Below are positions 10,666 through 21,474 of a DNA stretch of 64,000 nt, piece after piece (positions within the stretch are counted from its first letter, which is position 1; each line of letters starts with the position of its first letter). Source of the DNA: Strigamia acuminata (taxonomy: Eukaryota; Arthropoda; Chilopoda; Geophilomorpha; Linotaeniidae); assembly GCA_949358305.1 (NCBI GenBank), contig OX442318.1, positions 4,388,501 through 4,452,500 of the forward strand, in the 5' to 3' direction. Under the pieces are notes generated by a model. That model saw nothing but the letters and a program-made list of their open reading frames with translations, did no database searches and was not told where the DNA came from. The position numbers and the translations under genes are program-made.

Positions 10666-12666
10666 ATGATTTATTCAAGACTTATACTTTTAGCCACTGC
10701 CGCAGGAATCAGTGGATACTTGTACGAATCATTTCCCAACGTCCGACCGAATTTTAAAACCGATTTCCCCAAACACGACCACTTAAACGCGTGTTTACGA
10801 GCGCTGTACGCGCACTTAAGTGATCACATGTACGAATCCATAACCACTAACTACAGAAGCAATCTTGCACCGGACGACGACGACGAAAATGTGAACGGCG
10901 ACATCACCGCGGTCGATTTGATTTCGCAGTTCAAAGTCGAGGACGACACTCCCGTGGCTGACCGGTGGTTTGCACGTCGGGTGCCCATTGTACCCGTCGC
11001 CACGACCGGTCAGCTTTTGGACTGCGCCGCAAACACTGCGCGCGTAACTGCGCATCCGACCGTTCCGAGCCGAAGTATAATTTGGTATAACGATTACTGC
11101 GTGTACTGCGACAGTCGGACGAGAACAAAATGGTGGGCCCAGCAAGTCATAACGAAGGGCAATGTGGCCAAAGTTGAACATCGCCATTGCGAGGCCGTCA
11201 CACTCGACTATAGTTTGCCTAGAGTTTCCGCGAAAAGTCAGAGACTCGTCGTAGAGTTCCTGGAACCACCTACATGTCACTGCAGAAATAAGCAGGTGCT
11301 TATAGTAACTAGACCACATCGGCATTCGATCTTTATTTCTTTTATTTATAGATAATATGCCATCATTGCCGATATTTAAATATCTGGAGAGTTTTCCACC
11401 AATATGTTACATTCCTGACGGAGATGTATGGCACCGTAACTGTCCTGTCAGGCGTTTTGTTCGCACCGGAGTAAATACTTGAGTCTATTTTTTAAGGTGG
11501 CAACACAAGAGAGCGGGTAAAATTTAAAAGCTTACTTTTACTTGAAAAAGCGGCTAAAAACTCGCCCGCTTGAGCAAACACGAGCTTGCGTTTTTATTCA
11601 AAGCTTTGTTTTGAAGCGAGCTTGTACTCACACGCTCCGATCAAACCGAGTTTAATTTACCAGCTTCAAGCTTGCTGGTGTTTTGGTCATGTGACTTTGA
11701 CAGCCAATCGGAATCGTGAGGAAATTTTTGGAGGAGATTTTGGCGGGAATTTCTGGCTAGCTTGAGTTTGCCAGTTAAGCTGGTAAGCCAATAGCGGGTG
11801 AAGTGAGCTTGTAAATGATTCCCTCTTTAAACTTTTACTAGCAAGCTTTGGAATTTTACCTACTCCCTTGTGTTTCCACCTATTGCCTATTAACCAACCC
11901 GGCCGAAGTCGCTGGTGGGGTCTTTGGTATACTTCCACCATCTTGGCCGTTTTCAAGTCTCGGTGTTGAGTGTTTCCAAGCAAAAACCACTTGTTTTTAG
12001 AGCTGATTTATTCTACATTACTTTTACATTTGGAGGCAAAACCAAAACTAAAACTAAAACTTGAGTCAAGCCCAAACCTGAACTTGAGTCAAACATAAAC
12101 ATAAACAAATCTGAACTGTGGGTACATAGCGCCGACTATTGGCAAAGGATACAATAATTAAAACTACAAATATCAAACTAATGACTGATGATAATAATAA
12201 TCTTCAATTCTGCATTCCCTCACACTCGGTTTTCCGAGATGAGATCAGAAGGTCCCGAGACAAGATCTCTTAGAGACCAAAACAAAACGAGCGAGATCTG
12301 GAAGTATAGGTTTTTGAATAGGAATGTATACAATTATTTTGTTTTGTTTTCAGTGAAAATGACTACGAAGACGAAGAAGATGAGAATGATGCTTTTGATT
12401 CCAACTGCTACACCAATTTTCCCACCCCAGAGCAAACTCCAACTCATTTTTTCAAAGTGATTACGTGTATAAATGACGATCGTAGTTACCGACTTGAATG
12501 CTTCAAATTCAAAAACCAAGCAAGCGCAGCAGGATTGCCCAACTTGAGAAGCTACACTGTACCGAGAGAACAACTGGAGGTTGACGCAGGTTTCTTAATA
12601 CACGAAAACATCCACGAAGATCAAATTAGAGACCAAACCCCACATCCGCACTTCGCTGTAAAATAA
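10666..12666 (+). CDS. Endonuclease G-like array copy 7
   Basis: Exons are 10666-11295, 11352-11470 and 12354-12666, giving about 353 aa. The start is the first ATG (MIYSRLILLATAAGISGYLY), which opens a hydrophobic leader. A DDDDENVNGD linker follows. The core is PSRSIIWYNDYCVYCDSRTR, then a WWAQQVITKGN stretch, then EHRHCE. Exon 2 is CHHCRYLNIWRVFHQY, with VLSG where other copies have VCSG. Exon 3 begins with an acidic stretch (DENDYEDEEDENDAF), then PTHFFKVITC and YRLECFKFKNQ, and ends PHPHFAVK. Intron 2 contains a complete 385-bp MITE. Confidence 0.83.
11496..11880. mobile_element. MITE with ggtggaaacacaaggga termini (full copy)
   Basis: The left end ggtggcaacacaagagagcg is mirrored by ctcccttgtgtttccacc at the right. 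Truncated relatives lie at 56,847-57,032 and 61,297-61,602. It lies in intron 2 of copy 7. Confidence 0.8.
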
Positions 12667-12764
12667 TCACGTCACTTCTGGATAATAAAACGTTTCACAT
12701 TCAGCTCACTCTTTTCTCACCAACTCCATCTATGGCCCAAACATTCCAACACGTTTCTACAAGC

Positions 12765-12780
12765 AGCGCCCTCGTTTGAG
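12765..12780 (+). promoter_or_regulatory. Shared upstream motif, copy 8
   Basis: The sequence agcgccctcgtttgag lies about 65 bp before the ATG and is a strong consensus match. Confidence 0.5.
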
Positions 12781-12844
12781 CGTATTTAATTACACACACA
12801 TCATGGCTGCCTAAATTTCAAGTAAAACAACACATTCCATTTCT

Positions 12845-15132
12845 ATGAGTTGCTTTCGACCTACATATTTTACTATCGCTGCTCTCATTTGTGGATATTT
12901 GCATAAATTCCACTCAGTTGACCACTGGATCGAACAGCATGAAAAAAAAGGTAATAAACTATAAAATCTGCATTAGAAATTTAATGAAAACCATTTTGTC
13001 GCATATTCTAAGGGTCGAGGAAAGATTCTGCAGCAAAAATTGCTGATATTTGTGGACACTTGTGTCCAAACAATGTTTTCAAAGTAAAAGCCACTCAGGA
13101 TCACTGTTTGACTGCACGAAATTGGGTGAAGACATGTTCCAGTAATTGTTCCAATGATGACGACCTGGATCCACTCCCTGACAGTAAATTCCAAGACACG
13201 TTGATCCGTAACACCGGAGTTTTAGCCAATGAGGAAAGCTGTCGTAACGGGAACGAATACCAACTTGACCAGTTTCCCGGCACAGATATGTTGGTTTATG
13301 ATGATTTCACGATATATCTTCGCGATGAACCCATTAGGACCAGCAGTTGGGTTATAGAACGCATAACTCGAGGAAATGTGGACCACTATGAACACCGGCA
13401 TTTCGAAGTGTTGAAGCCGTATTACAATAGTCGAAGAAGGGATGAGTGTCGACCTTTCGACATCTCTAATTTGGGTGGAATGGTGCATGCAGTACTTTTC
13501 CCCGGACCGACAGCGGATGAAAGTCACTGTTCGCCGAAGGTAAGACCGGTAAAATTCTACCCGGTGGCCCAAATAAAACCAGTCCGACAGTACAAGGAGG
13601 GTTACTTTAGGGTGTCTCAAAAAATGTATAAATTGTTCAATTAAATATACAGGGTGTCCCAAATGAACGAAGCCAGTCAAATAACGAAAAGACTATTTGA
13701 GTGAGATGAATGAAACGAATGTAGTACTAGTAAACTAAGTGAGGGCACTTCAAAAGTGTGAAAAGATTTGACCTCTGACCTTTTCTTCAAGGTCATTCCA
13801 ACTCTAACTTCTAAACTAAGACTGGTAGAGCAAAATTCTCAATTGAAAAAAGAAAGAGCACCTTTTGTTTAGTAGAAAACTGCTCATTAAATTTACTCCG
13901 ACACAATAACAGATAAAATTCCAAAAAAAATAAATTGAGTGTGAAAAAGTCAAAACATTCCAAGAAAAGTGCTTTATTTTGCTGACATTCTAAGTACTAC
14001 TGCAAATTACTATGCAGTCATGAATTGTTATTAATTTAACTGATATTTTAAATGATATTTGACAAATAAATTTATGAAAAAGTCAAAAAATACAAAAACC
14101 AAAACCAAGATCAAGACTTTTTCACGATTTATTTTGTTCGTTTAGAAGTTAGAGTTGGAATGACGTTGAAGAAAGGGTCAGAGGTCAAATTTTTTCACAT
14201 TTTTGAAATGCCTTTGCTTAGTTTACTAGTACTACATTCGTTTCATTCATCTCACTCAAATGGTCTTTTCGTTATTTGACTGGCTTCGTTCATTTGGGAC
14301 ACCCTGTATATTAATTTTTAGTTGGTAAATCTGAAATTCAAGAATGACTAGTGCAATCAAACTTGGCGAATCGGGACCAAAATTGATTAGAATCGCAAAT
14401 TTCTCGCGAACAAAAGCTCGGATCGTCAAAAACTAAACATCAAACAAAAGAACGGAAAAAGCCGCACCAGAAACGTTAATTAAACAACACTGCCCACAAC
14501 TAATGATTAATTTATATTTAATTGAACAACACATACATTTTTTGAGACACCCTGTGTTGTCAGGCTGATTTTATTTGGACCACCCGATATTTCATCGTCT
14601 AAACACACTTTTCTCTTTCCAGTATATCTGTAGAAGATGCGAAGTTTTAAGCTTCCGAAATGTTTTTCATCAGTATGTTAAGTTCCTAACAGCGCTGTAC
14701 AATGCAGTGTATATCTGTTCAGGATATCTCATCGTTCCAGAGTAAATCCTCTACTATTGCCAAAGACACAAATGTGGAGAAGCAATTTTTGTTTAATCTC
14801 ATTTATTTTGCAGGCCCAATGCAGATGGATCTATTCCAGCAGATGTGGTAGGAGAAAACAAAGTTGTCACACATTATTTTAAAATCATTGTGTGTAAGAA
14901 CAAAGACGATACATACCGATTCGAATGCTACAAAATCAAATCTGGTTCTGATCGCAAGAGAGACGTAGATCTGAGATGCTATCTGGTCTCGAGAGAAGAA
15001 TTAAACAGAGATGCAGGGGTCTGTTTGATCCCGCTTGTTGAAGCCGGAAAGATTAAAGAAACGGAAACTCATCCGGAGTTTGAATCGACTGGATCCTCCC
15101 CCTTGGCACACCAAGTCTATCATGTAAAGTAG
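12845..15132 (+). CDS. Endonuclease G-like array copy 8 (four exons)
   Basis: Exons are 12845-12950, 13013-13539, 14623-14741 and 14814-15132, giving about 356 aa. An extra small intron (donor AAG|GTAATA) splits the leader MSCFRPTYFTIAALICGYL from the rest. An NVFKVKAT motif follows. The core is YDDFTIYLRDEPIRTSSW, then VIERITRGNVDHYEHRHFEV. Exon 3 of the gene encodes CRRCEVLSFRNVFHQY, with R in place of the usual W, and ICSGYLIVPE. The last exon encodes THYFKIIVCKNKDDTYRFEC and THPEFE plus a longer tail. The intron before the CxxC exon holds two nested MITEs. Confidence 0.82.
13609..14553. mobile_element. Outer Tc1/mariner-type MITE, interrupted by an inner MITE
   Basis: The left end agggtgtctcaaaaaatgta is the inverted complement of tacattttttgagacaccct at the right. 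The inner MITE at 13,648-14,308 splits it. The gggtgtc-type terminus is typical of mariner-like families. Confidence 0.65.
13648..14308. mobile_element. Inner Tc1/mariner-type MITE with TA target duplication
   Basis: Long inverted repeats begin tacagggtgtcccaaatgaa and end with the complement gggacaccctgta, flanked by TA at both sides. The arms (about 170 bp each) include tgacctctgacc and ttcaaggtcattcc blocks. No transposase reading frame is seen. Confidence 0.85.
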
Positions 15133-15320
15133 ACCTATGTTAATGGCTGTTTAAATGTTCATTCCACACTGTTTTTTTCCTACAGAGTTGTAAGGATTGT
15201 TCTCCTTTTCAAGATTCACCTTTGCCAAAGCTTTGAAAATTCATGATTAAAATCATTTTTTCAGTTACAAAATGTTGCCTTTGTTCTTTAATATTTGAAT
15301 TTCCCGCCAAAACAATGTGC

Positions 15321-15336
15321 AGCGCCATCTTTTGAA
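15321..15336 (+). promoter_or_regulatory. Shared upstream motif, copy 9
   Basis: The sequence agcgccatcttttgaa lies about 290 bp before the ATG, further than in other copies. Confidence 0.4.
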
Positions 15337-15627
15337 CTTTTGTAGAACAAAAATTTTATATTTTACATTTCTTTTCAAACAAATAAAATTTGTTTATTAA
15401 ATTTATTTTCTCTACTCAATGAAAAATATTTTCACCCAAACTTGATTTCAATCCCAAACAAACACAAGTTTTGCCAACCAAACCTTTGTGAGTCACCAAT
15501 AATACTAAACAAATCCTGCCCCCTGTTAAACATGAGTGAAACTCCACACTATTAGTCCCATTAACCATCTCACAAGTGAGCCCACACTTTTCTAAATTTC
15601 TATTTATTACCAAAGTGAACACTACCC

Positions 15628-17711
15628 ATGACTCATTTCCGAGCACTATGTTTGATTCTAAGCTCTGGGCTTATTGGAAACCTGTACAAATCCGTCCCAG
15701 ACAACCAAAGCAATAATTCCTCCACCAAATCCGATTTTACCCAACATCTGCAAGCATTGTGCACAACCACAAGTAAACAAATCAGTGAACACTTTTATAA
15801 ATCAGTCATGAAGCAATTACAAATGAATGTTATAAGCGGAGATTGTGGTAACGGTCTCTGTATCCGAGCAATCGACTTAATCGATCAGTTCCTGAGCGGT
15901 GTGGAAGACGAAGAGGAAGAAGTGGAAGTAAATGATGACCATTGTATTCTGACCACCGGTGTTCCCACCGTCGAACCGACTTTCGAACAACCGCTGATGT
16001 ACGACGACCCGGATATTGCAACTCGCCAGATGATCACGTATCCACAATTCACCATCTTCGTCGACAGAGACGGCAGGACAAACAACTGGGCCATAGAACA
16101 CATCGACAGTGGGAATGTGCAACACTTTCGGCATCGTCATTTCGAAGGAATGGTTTTGGGATACGAGAATCCGAATCAAAGCTATTCCACCGTCAACGTG
16201 TCGGAAGATGTAGCGTACATCAGGTCCACGAGGCTTAAACCGGACCCTGATGCACCGGGAGTGAGTAATTACACAAATTAACCTACCACGATCGATAGAC
16301 AATACTACTCCTTGCCAAAAAAAATGGAATATCCTATTTTTTGGAACTGTTAATATTTGAAATTTCTCAGAAACTATTTCTCACAAATAAAAATGGTTTT
16401 AGGAGGATTTAAAGGATTGTTAGAGCTGTCATTTCGTTAAAAGTTTTTTTGAAAAAAATGAATAGTTAAAGAGAAAAAAATTAAAAACTCCAAAAAGTGA
16501 AAATTTACAATATTTCTCATAACTTGTAAACAGAATGAGATAAAATTAAAAACTAAACAGATTTGAGACCGTCTATATCCCAGGAAACTTTTCTAAATTG
16601 GATGTATGGGTCTCCAAGACCCTCAAAAAAAGGCGTAATGGAGCTATGTAAAGGGGTAGACAACCACTATTTTTCAAAAAATCGTGGCGAGCACAACTGT
16701 TGACGAATCAAAACGAAACTTTAGCATTGAAGTATTATTGTGTCGTACTATAACATGTTATAGTTATGACTTGATTCGTCAACGGTTGTGCTCGCCACGA
16801 TTTTTTGAAAAGTAGTGGTTGTCTACTCCTTTACATAGCTCCATTACGCCTTTTTTTGGAGGGCCTTGGAGACCCATACATCCAATTTAGAAAAGTTTCC
16901 TGGGATATAGACGGTCTGAAATCTGTTTAGTTTTTAATTTTATCTCATTCTGCTTACAAGTTATGAGAAATATTGTAAATTTTCACTTTTTGTAGTTTTT
17001 AATTTTTTTCTCTTTAACTATTCATTTTTTTCCAAAAAACTTTTAACGAAATGATAGCTCTAACAATCCTTTAAATCCTCCTAAAACCATTTTTACTTGT
17101 GAGAAATAGTTTCTGAGAAATTTCAAATATTAACAGTTCCAAAAAATAGGATATTCCATTTTTTTGGCAAGGAGTAGTATTATCATGCAGGATTTTTATT
17201 AATTTTTCTCTTCATTCCAGTACTTTATATGTAAAAATTGCCAATTCTCAAGTTTCTGGTCCGTATTTCATAAATATGTTGAATTCCTCACTGGATTTTA
17301 TGAAACAGTGTATGTTTGCTCAGGATATTTGTTTCTGAAAGAGTAAGGATATTTTTTTTTTACTTATTATACTCTTATTTAAAAAATAATTAACAATTTT
17401 TTCCATTTAGAACTCATGGTCAGGAGACGGTGTCAAATAAGTGTCCAACGCATTTCTTTAAAATACTTGTGTGTAAAAATCCAGATTGGACATTCAGGTT
17501 TGAATGCTACAAAATTAAAATAGAACCCATTAATGCTGAACAAGTGGATTTGAAGACGTATCTTGTGTCGAGGGAAGAGTTGGAAAATGATACGGGAATT
17601 TACTTGGTTTCGTATGTGGAACCAGAGTGGGTTAGGGAGACACAAACCCATCCGGAATTCCACTCGTTCCAAGTTCCTCCACAAGCAACTAAAATTGGAC
17701 ATGTAAGTTAA
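15628..17711 (+). CDS. Endonuclease G-like array copy 9
   Basis: Exons are 15628-16260, 17221-17342 and 17411-17711, giving about 351 aa. The leader is MTHFRALCLILSSGLIGNLY. An acidic linker (EDEEEEVEVNDD) follows. The core is TRQMITYPQFTIFVDRDGRT, then NNWAIEHIDSGN, then RHRHFEG. Exon 2 (122 bp, three longer than most) encodes CKNCQFSSFWSVFHKY and VCSGYLFLKE. Exon 3 encodes PTHFFKILVCKN and FRFECYKIKIEP and ends THPEFHSFQVPPQ. Intron 1 is almost entirely one 881-bp foldback element. Confidence 0.83.
16301..17181. mobile_element. 881-bp foldback element (near-perfect palindrome) in intron 1 of copy 9
   Basis: The left arm starts aatactactccttgccaaaa and the right arm ends with ttttggcaaggagtagtatt. 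The arms are about 409 bp each and match closely along their length, around a spacer of about 63 bp (near 16,710-16,772). No transposase frame is seen. Confidence 0.9.
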
Positions 17712-17809
17712 GATTTTGGGATACATTAAGTACAAAAATAAAATTAAATTAAAATTTTAAAAATATTGATTAGTCACGGCAGTAAAATTGAATTTTAGAA
17801 CAAACAATT

Positions 17810-18000
17810 GATTTTTAGTACAAAAGAAATTATTTTCAGGCGAATAAATTAATTTTCAGACAAAAAAAACAACGGTACGTCATTTTTAGGACTAAAATAA
17901 ATCATTTTCGGCCAAAAACATCCATTTTTCGGCAAAAAAACATCCATTTTTCGGCCAAAAACATCCATTTTCTGGCAAAAAAATCATTCTTAGACCGGAA
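17810..18000. repeat. Degenerate ~21-bp tandem repeat (aaaaacatccatttttcggc)
   Basis: Irregular copies of a unit such as ggcaaaaaacatccattttt lie just downstream of copy 9. Confidence 0.65.
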
Positions 18001-18016
18001 AATCATTCAGTTTTAT

Positions 18017-18465
18017 GGACCGTCCATAAATTACGTAACGCCTGGAGGGGGGGAGGGGGTTTCAAATTTTATTACGGGTTGTTACGACGGGGAGGGGGGG
18101 GGGGTTCTTAAAAATGTTACGTAACAAAAAGTGAAAATTTTACGTTTATTGTTTCAATTTATTATTATTGTGAATTTTCAATTATTGTAAACAATTTTAA
18201 ATTTTTCACATTTTTTTTACATTTTTGAAATTTTTTTTTTTTTTTATTTTTGAAATTTTGTTGAAATTTTTGTAAAAAAATTTAAATTTTTGTAAAATTT
18301 TGTATTATAAGCTTGTAAAAAAAATTTTTTTTTGGGGGGGAGGTGGTAAGTTTTGTTACGTAATATTCTAGGGGGGGTTTGTGAATTTGTTACGACCTTG
18401 TTACAGGGAAGGAGGGGGTCTAAAAATCGAAAAATCAGCGTTACGTAATTTATGGACGGCCCCTT
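18017..18465. mobile_element. MITE with ggccgtccataaattacgta termini
   Basis: The left end ggaccgtccataaattacgt is inverted at the right as gcgttacgtaatttatggac. The interior is G-rich next to the ends and A/T-rich in the centre. A second copy lies at 34,747-35,065. Confidence 0.85.
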
Positions 18466-18951
18466 ATGCAAAACAATAGTTTGTGCTCACAAATTCCCTT
18501 GTTCGTTTTTTGGTTCCACCATGCAGGGAGGCGCTTTGTAAATACTCAGTACACTCGATCTACGAAATTATAAAAATTGATTATTTCATCCAGATTTGCC
18601 AGCAGTGTGTTCCATTTAAACATCCCATGATCAGTTGAAAATCAAAGCAAAGCGTCGATTAATTTTCCACGTCGATCGTTGACTGCAGTAAATGATATTA
18701 TGATGAACAATGGTAACACTGAAAATAATGCAAGGAAAAATGTCAAACTTAACCTCTATTATCAAATTCATTCCTGTAAAGAGATGATCTTTTACCGTTT
18801 TATTTATTGATTACTATTGATTTGCTAAGCGCCATTTTACCCTCAGTCATTAGACAACATTAAGATGAATTTCAACCGACGTCGTTAAAGTTAAATAAAA
18901 TTTCATTGACAGAAAAATTTTTTTTATAGTTTATTTTTTATATTTTATATC

Positions 18952-19142
18952 TAAACTCTATTCCAAAAAGTATTTGAAATACTCCCATTGGTTGGGAGAT
19001 TCATAACACCAGTATAAATGCATTGCGACAAAATAGCACAAGTCTAATGGAATCTGAAAACAGCATCATATTCAATACACAACTGAACTAGAGACAAAAT
19101 CTCCAATGGGAGTATTTCAAATACTTTTTGGAATAGAGTTTA
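18952..19142. mobile_element. Short palindromic MITE, aaactctattccaaaaagta termini
   Basis: taaactctattccaaaaagt at the left is inverted as actttttggaatagagttta at the right. The arms extend through tatttgaaatactcccattgg. Confidence 0.8.
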
Positions 19143-19204
19143 GTCGTGTTAATTAAGTCGTAATTTTTATATTTTATATAAGTTTTATTCAGAAGGTTGA
19201 AGAT

Positions 19205-19435
19205 AGGTTTCCCCAAAGGAAATTTCAAAGAGTCCCCCAAGGGAAATTTCCAAGGGTCCCCCAAAGGAAATTTCCAAGGGTCCCCCAAGGGAAATTTCCA
19301 AGGGTCCCCCAAGGGAAAACTCTAAGGGTCCCCCAAGGGAAATTTCAAAGGGTCCTCCAAGGGAAATTTCCAAGGGTCCACCAAAGGAAATTTCCAAGGG
19401 TCCCCCAAGGGAAATTTCAAAGGGTCCCCCAAGAT
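19205..19435. repeat. 24-bp satellite (aaatttccaagggtccccca)
   Basis: About ten units of aaatttccaagggtcccccaaggg with minor variants. Reading frames across it (GDPWKFPL repeats) are products of the 24-bp period. Confidence 0.9.
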
Positions 19436-19460
19436 ATGCAAATTGAAAAAGTGTCAGAAA

Positions 19461-19658
19461 CGTGCTGATTAGACGTAAAATGAGCTGAAAAATCGATTCC
19501 CGTGTGCGCAATTTGCATATCTGGCACTGTTGCAGAGATATAAGCAAAAAACTGTTCAAAAAGTCAGTTTTTTGCTTATATCTCTGCAACGGTGCCAGAT
19601 ATGCAAATTCCGCTAACGGAAATCGACTTTTTAGCTCATTTTACATGTATTCAGCACG
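19461..19658. mobile_element. ~198-bp palindrome (foldback element)
   Basis: The left arm cgtgctgattagacgtaaaa is mirrored by the right arm, which ends ttttacatgtattcagcacg. The centre near 19,555 holds gcaaaaaactg / cagttttttgc. Confidence 0.8.
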
Positions 19659-19663
19659 GGGAT

Positions 19664-20620
19664 TCATAACTGGCGCGAAATGAATTGGCGCGGAATTAAT
19701 TTTTTTACAGACCCGTTATTTCAGTAAATTGAACTGGCGCGGAATGAATAAGCGCGGAATTTTGAATTCAATTGTTGAATTAGCGCGGAATGCCAACATT
19801 GGCAACTGAATAAGCGCGGAATTTGTTAAAATTTGGAACTGAATTAGCGCGGAATTTGTTAAAATTTGGAACTGAATTAGCGCGGAATTTGGACAAAGTT
19901 TGGAACTGAATTAGCGCGGAATTTGGACAAAAGTTGGAACTGAATAAGCGCGGAATACGAAAAGCAATACAAGTTTTTAATTTGTTGTTTTCCAATCGAA
20001 TTTACTTATTTTTGTGGTTTTTAGGCTTTTAAAGTCAATTTTGGACGTTTTTTCAACCAAAATTCTCACAGTTGAAAAATGTTCGTTTAACGACACGATT
20101 CGTCCAATTAGTGACCTTCGTTAAGTTGGCCCCCCCCCCTATGTCCAATCTAATTTTCAAAATTGACCTTTAGGAATATTTAACACATGAATCCTATCTG
20201 TAATCTGCCGCTGAAAACGTTGGCGTCCTTATATTTCTCATTAAATTTAGTTAAGAGGAAGAAATCAGCAAATTACGACGAAAATTGAACAAACGCTCAT
20301 TGCAGTGAAGCCCCCTCCTGTCTCCTAGCGGAATTTTCTACAGCACACCATTCCGCGCTCAGGCAATTCAAGAACTGAATAAGCGCGGAATTCTCTACAG
20401 CACACCATTCCGCGCTCAGGCAATTCAAGAACTGAATAAGCGCGGAATGGTGTTCTGTAAATAATTCCGCGCTTAGTCAGTTCTGGAATTGCCTGAGCGC
20501 GGAATTCTCATTACCACAACTGAACAGGCGCGGAATGATCAGCCGAGAACTGAATAAGCGCGAATGAATAAGCGCGGAATTTCTTTCCGCGCTCATTCAT
20601 TCCGCGCCAGTTATTGTAAC
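19664..20620. repeat. Keyword repeat region: GCGCGGAAT on both strands with variable spacing
   Basis: More than 20 occurrences of gcgcggaat or its complement attccgcgc, usually as gaactgaat[a/t]agcgcggaat, with spacers from a few to more than a hundred bases. It is not a simple head-to-tail satellite. A sub-block around 20,330-20,440 repeats a ~60-bp unit, tctacagcacaccattccgc. Confidence 0.8.
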
Positions 20621-20694
20621 CCTTCAGCACGTTTTGGGCTCTTTTTAAAATTTGCTAAAAAAGCAAAGGGAAAATAACAAGAGAAAAAAACAAG

Positions 20695-20915
20695 GGTTCC
20701 CCAAGGGAAAATAACAAGGGTCCCCCAAGGGGCAAAAACTTGGCAAAATGTGGGCAAAAACTTGGTAAAATGTGTGCAAAAACGTGGTAAAATGTGTGCA
20801 GAAACTTGGCAAAATGTGTGCAAAATCTTGGCAAAATGTGTGCAAAAACGTGATAAAATGTTTGCAAAAACTTGGCAAAATGTGGGCAAAAACTTGGCAA
20901 AATGTGTGCAAAATC
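20695..20915. repeat. ~22-bp satellite (gcaaaaacttggcaaaatgt)
   Basis: About nine units of gtgtgcaaaaacttggcaaaat. The same unit recurs in a small array at 22,945-23,050. Confidence 0.85.
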
Positions 20916-21474
20916 TTGTTTTCCGGTGATTTTTTTTTAGAATTATTGATTTTTGTGGGTTTGGTCAAGTTTTTAGTCAAATAACCTTCGTTTGGTTCTT
21001 AAAATGATCACGTGTGCTGCTTTATTTGTCGGTGAAGGCCATTTTGTTCAAGTTTTTAAAATGTGTACCCTGCTGTGGTGGTGGTGGTGGTGAGTGGCGT
21101 CATTTAAAAATGGCGTCATTAAGATGTTGAAACTGGGGGGGGGGAGAATAAAGTGTTAAGCTTGGGTTTTTAATGCCACTTATTGCCCAATTGTGGCTCT
21201 TATTTTTAATTAATGCAGGAAAACTCTCCATTTGAGTGAAATTCAAGATGTCGACATTTTCACCATAATTCATTCATAGCTCAAAACTTTTGAGTATTTT
21301 GAACGAGCAGATTGTGTGATCAAGCGGAAGGAAAACGAGACACTTGTAAATAAAGTAGAAACAATAAGAAAAGAAAAAGAAAATGAGAATACATTGATGT
21401 TATGAATTATCGCTGTGCTTATATAATAATTTTTTTAAATGTTTTTTAAAAGCGATATAATGGTTAGAAGTGAA

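Noticed and set aside
10816-11325. 169-codon minus-strand frame over copy 7 exon 1
   Set aside because: The plus strand here encodes the conserved array core with matching intron phases; the minus frame is its shadow.
19088-19589. GDPWKFPL / GGPLEISL repeat frames
   Set aside because: They are products of the 24-bp satellite at 19,205-19,435, with no start context or other gene features.
20611-20984. Cys/Phe/His-rich frames (CTHFAKILHTFCQ) resembling a secreted repeat protein
   Set aside because: Translation of the ~22-bp gcaaaaacttggcaaaatgt satellite. Several frames are open equally.
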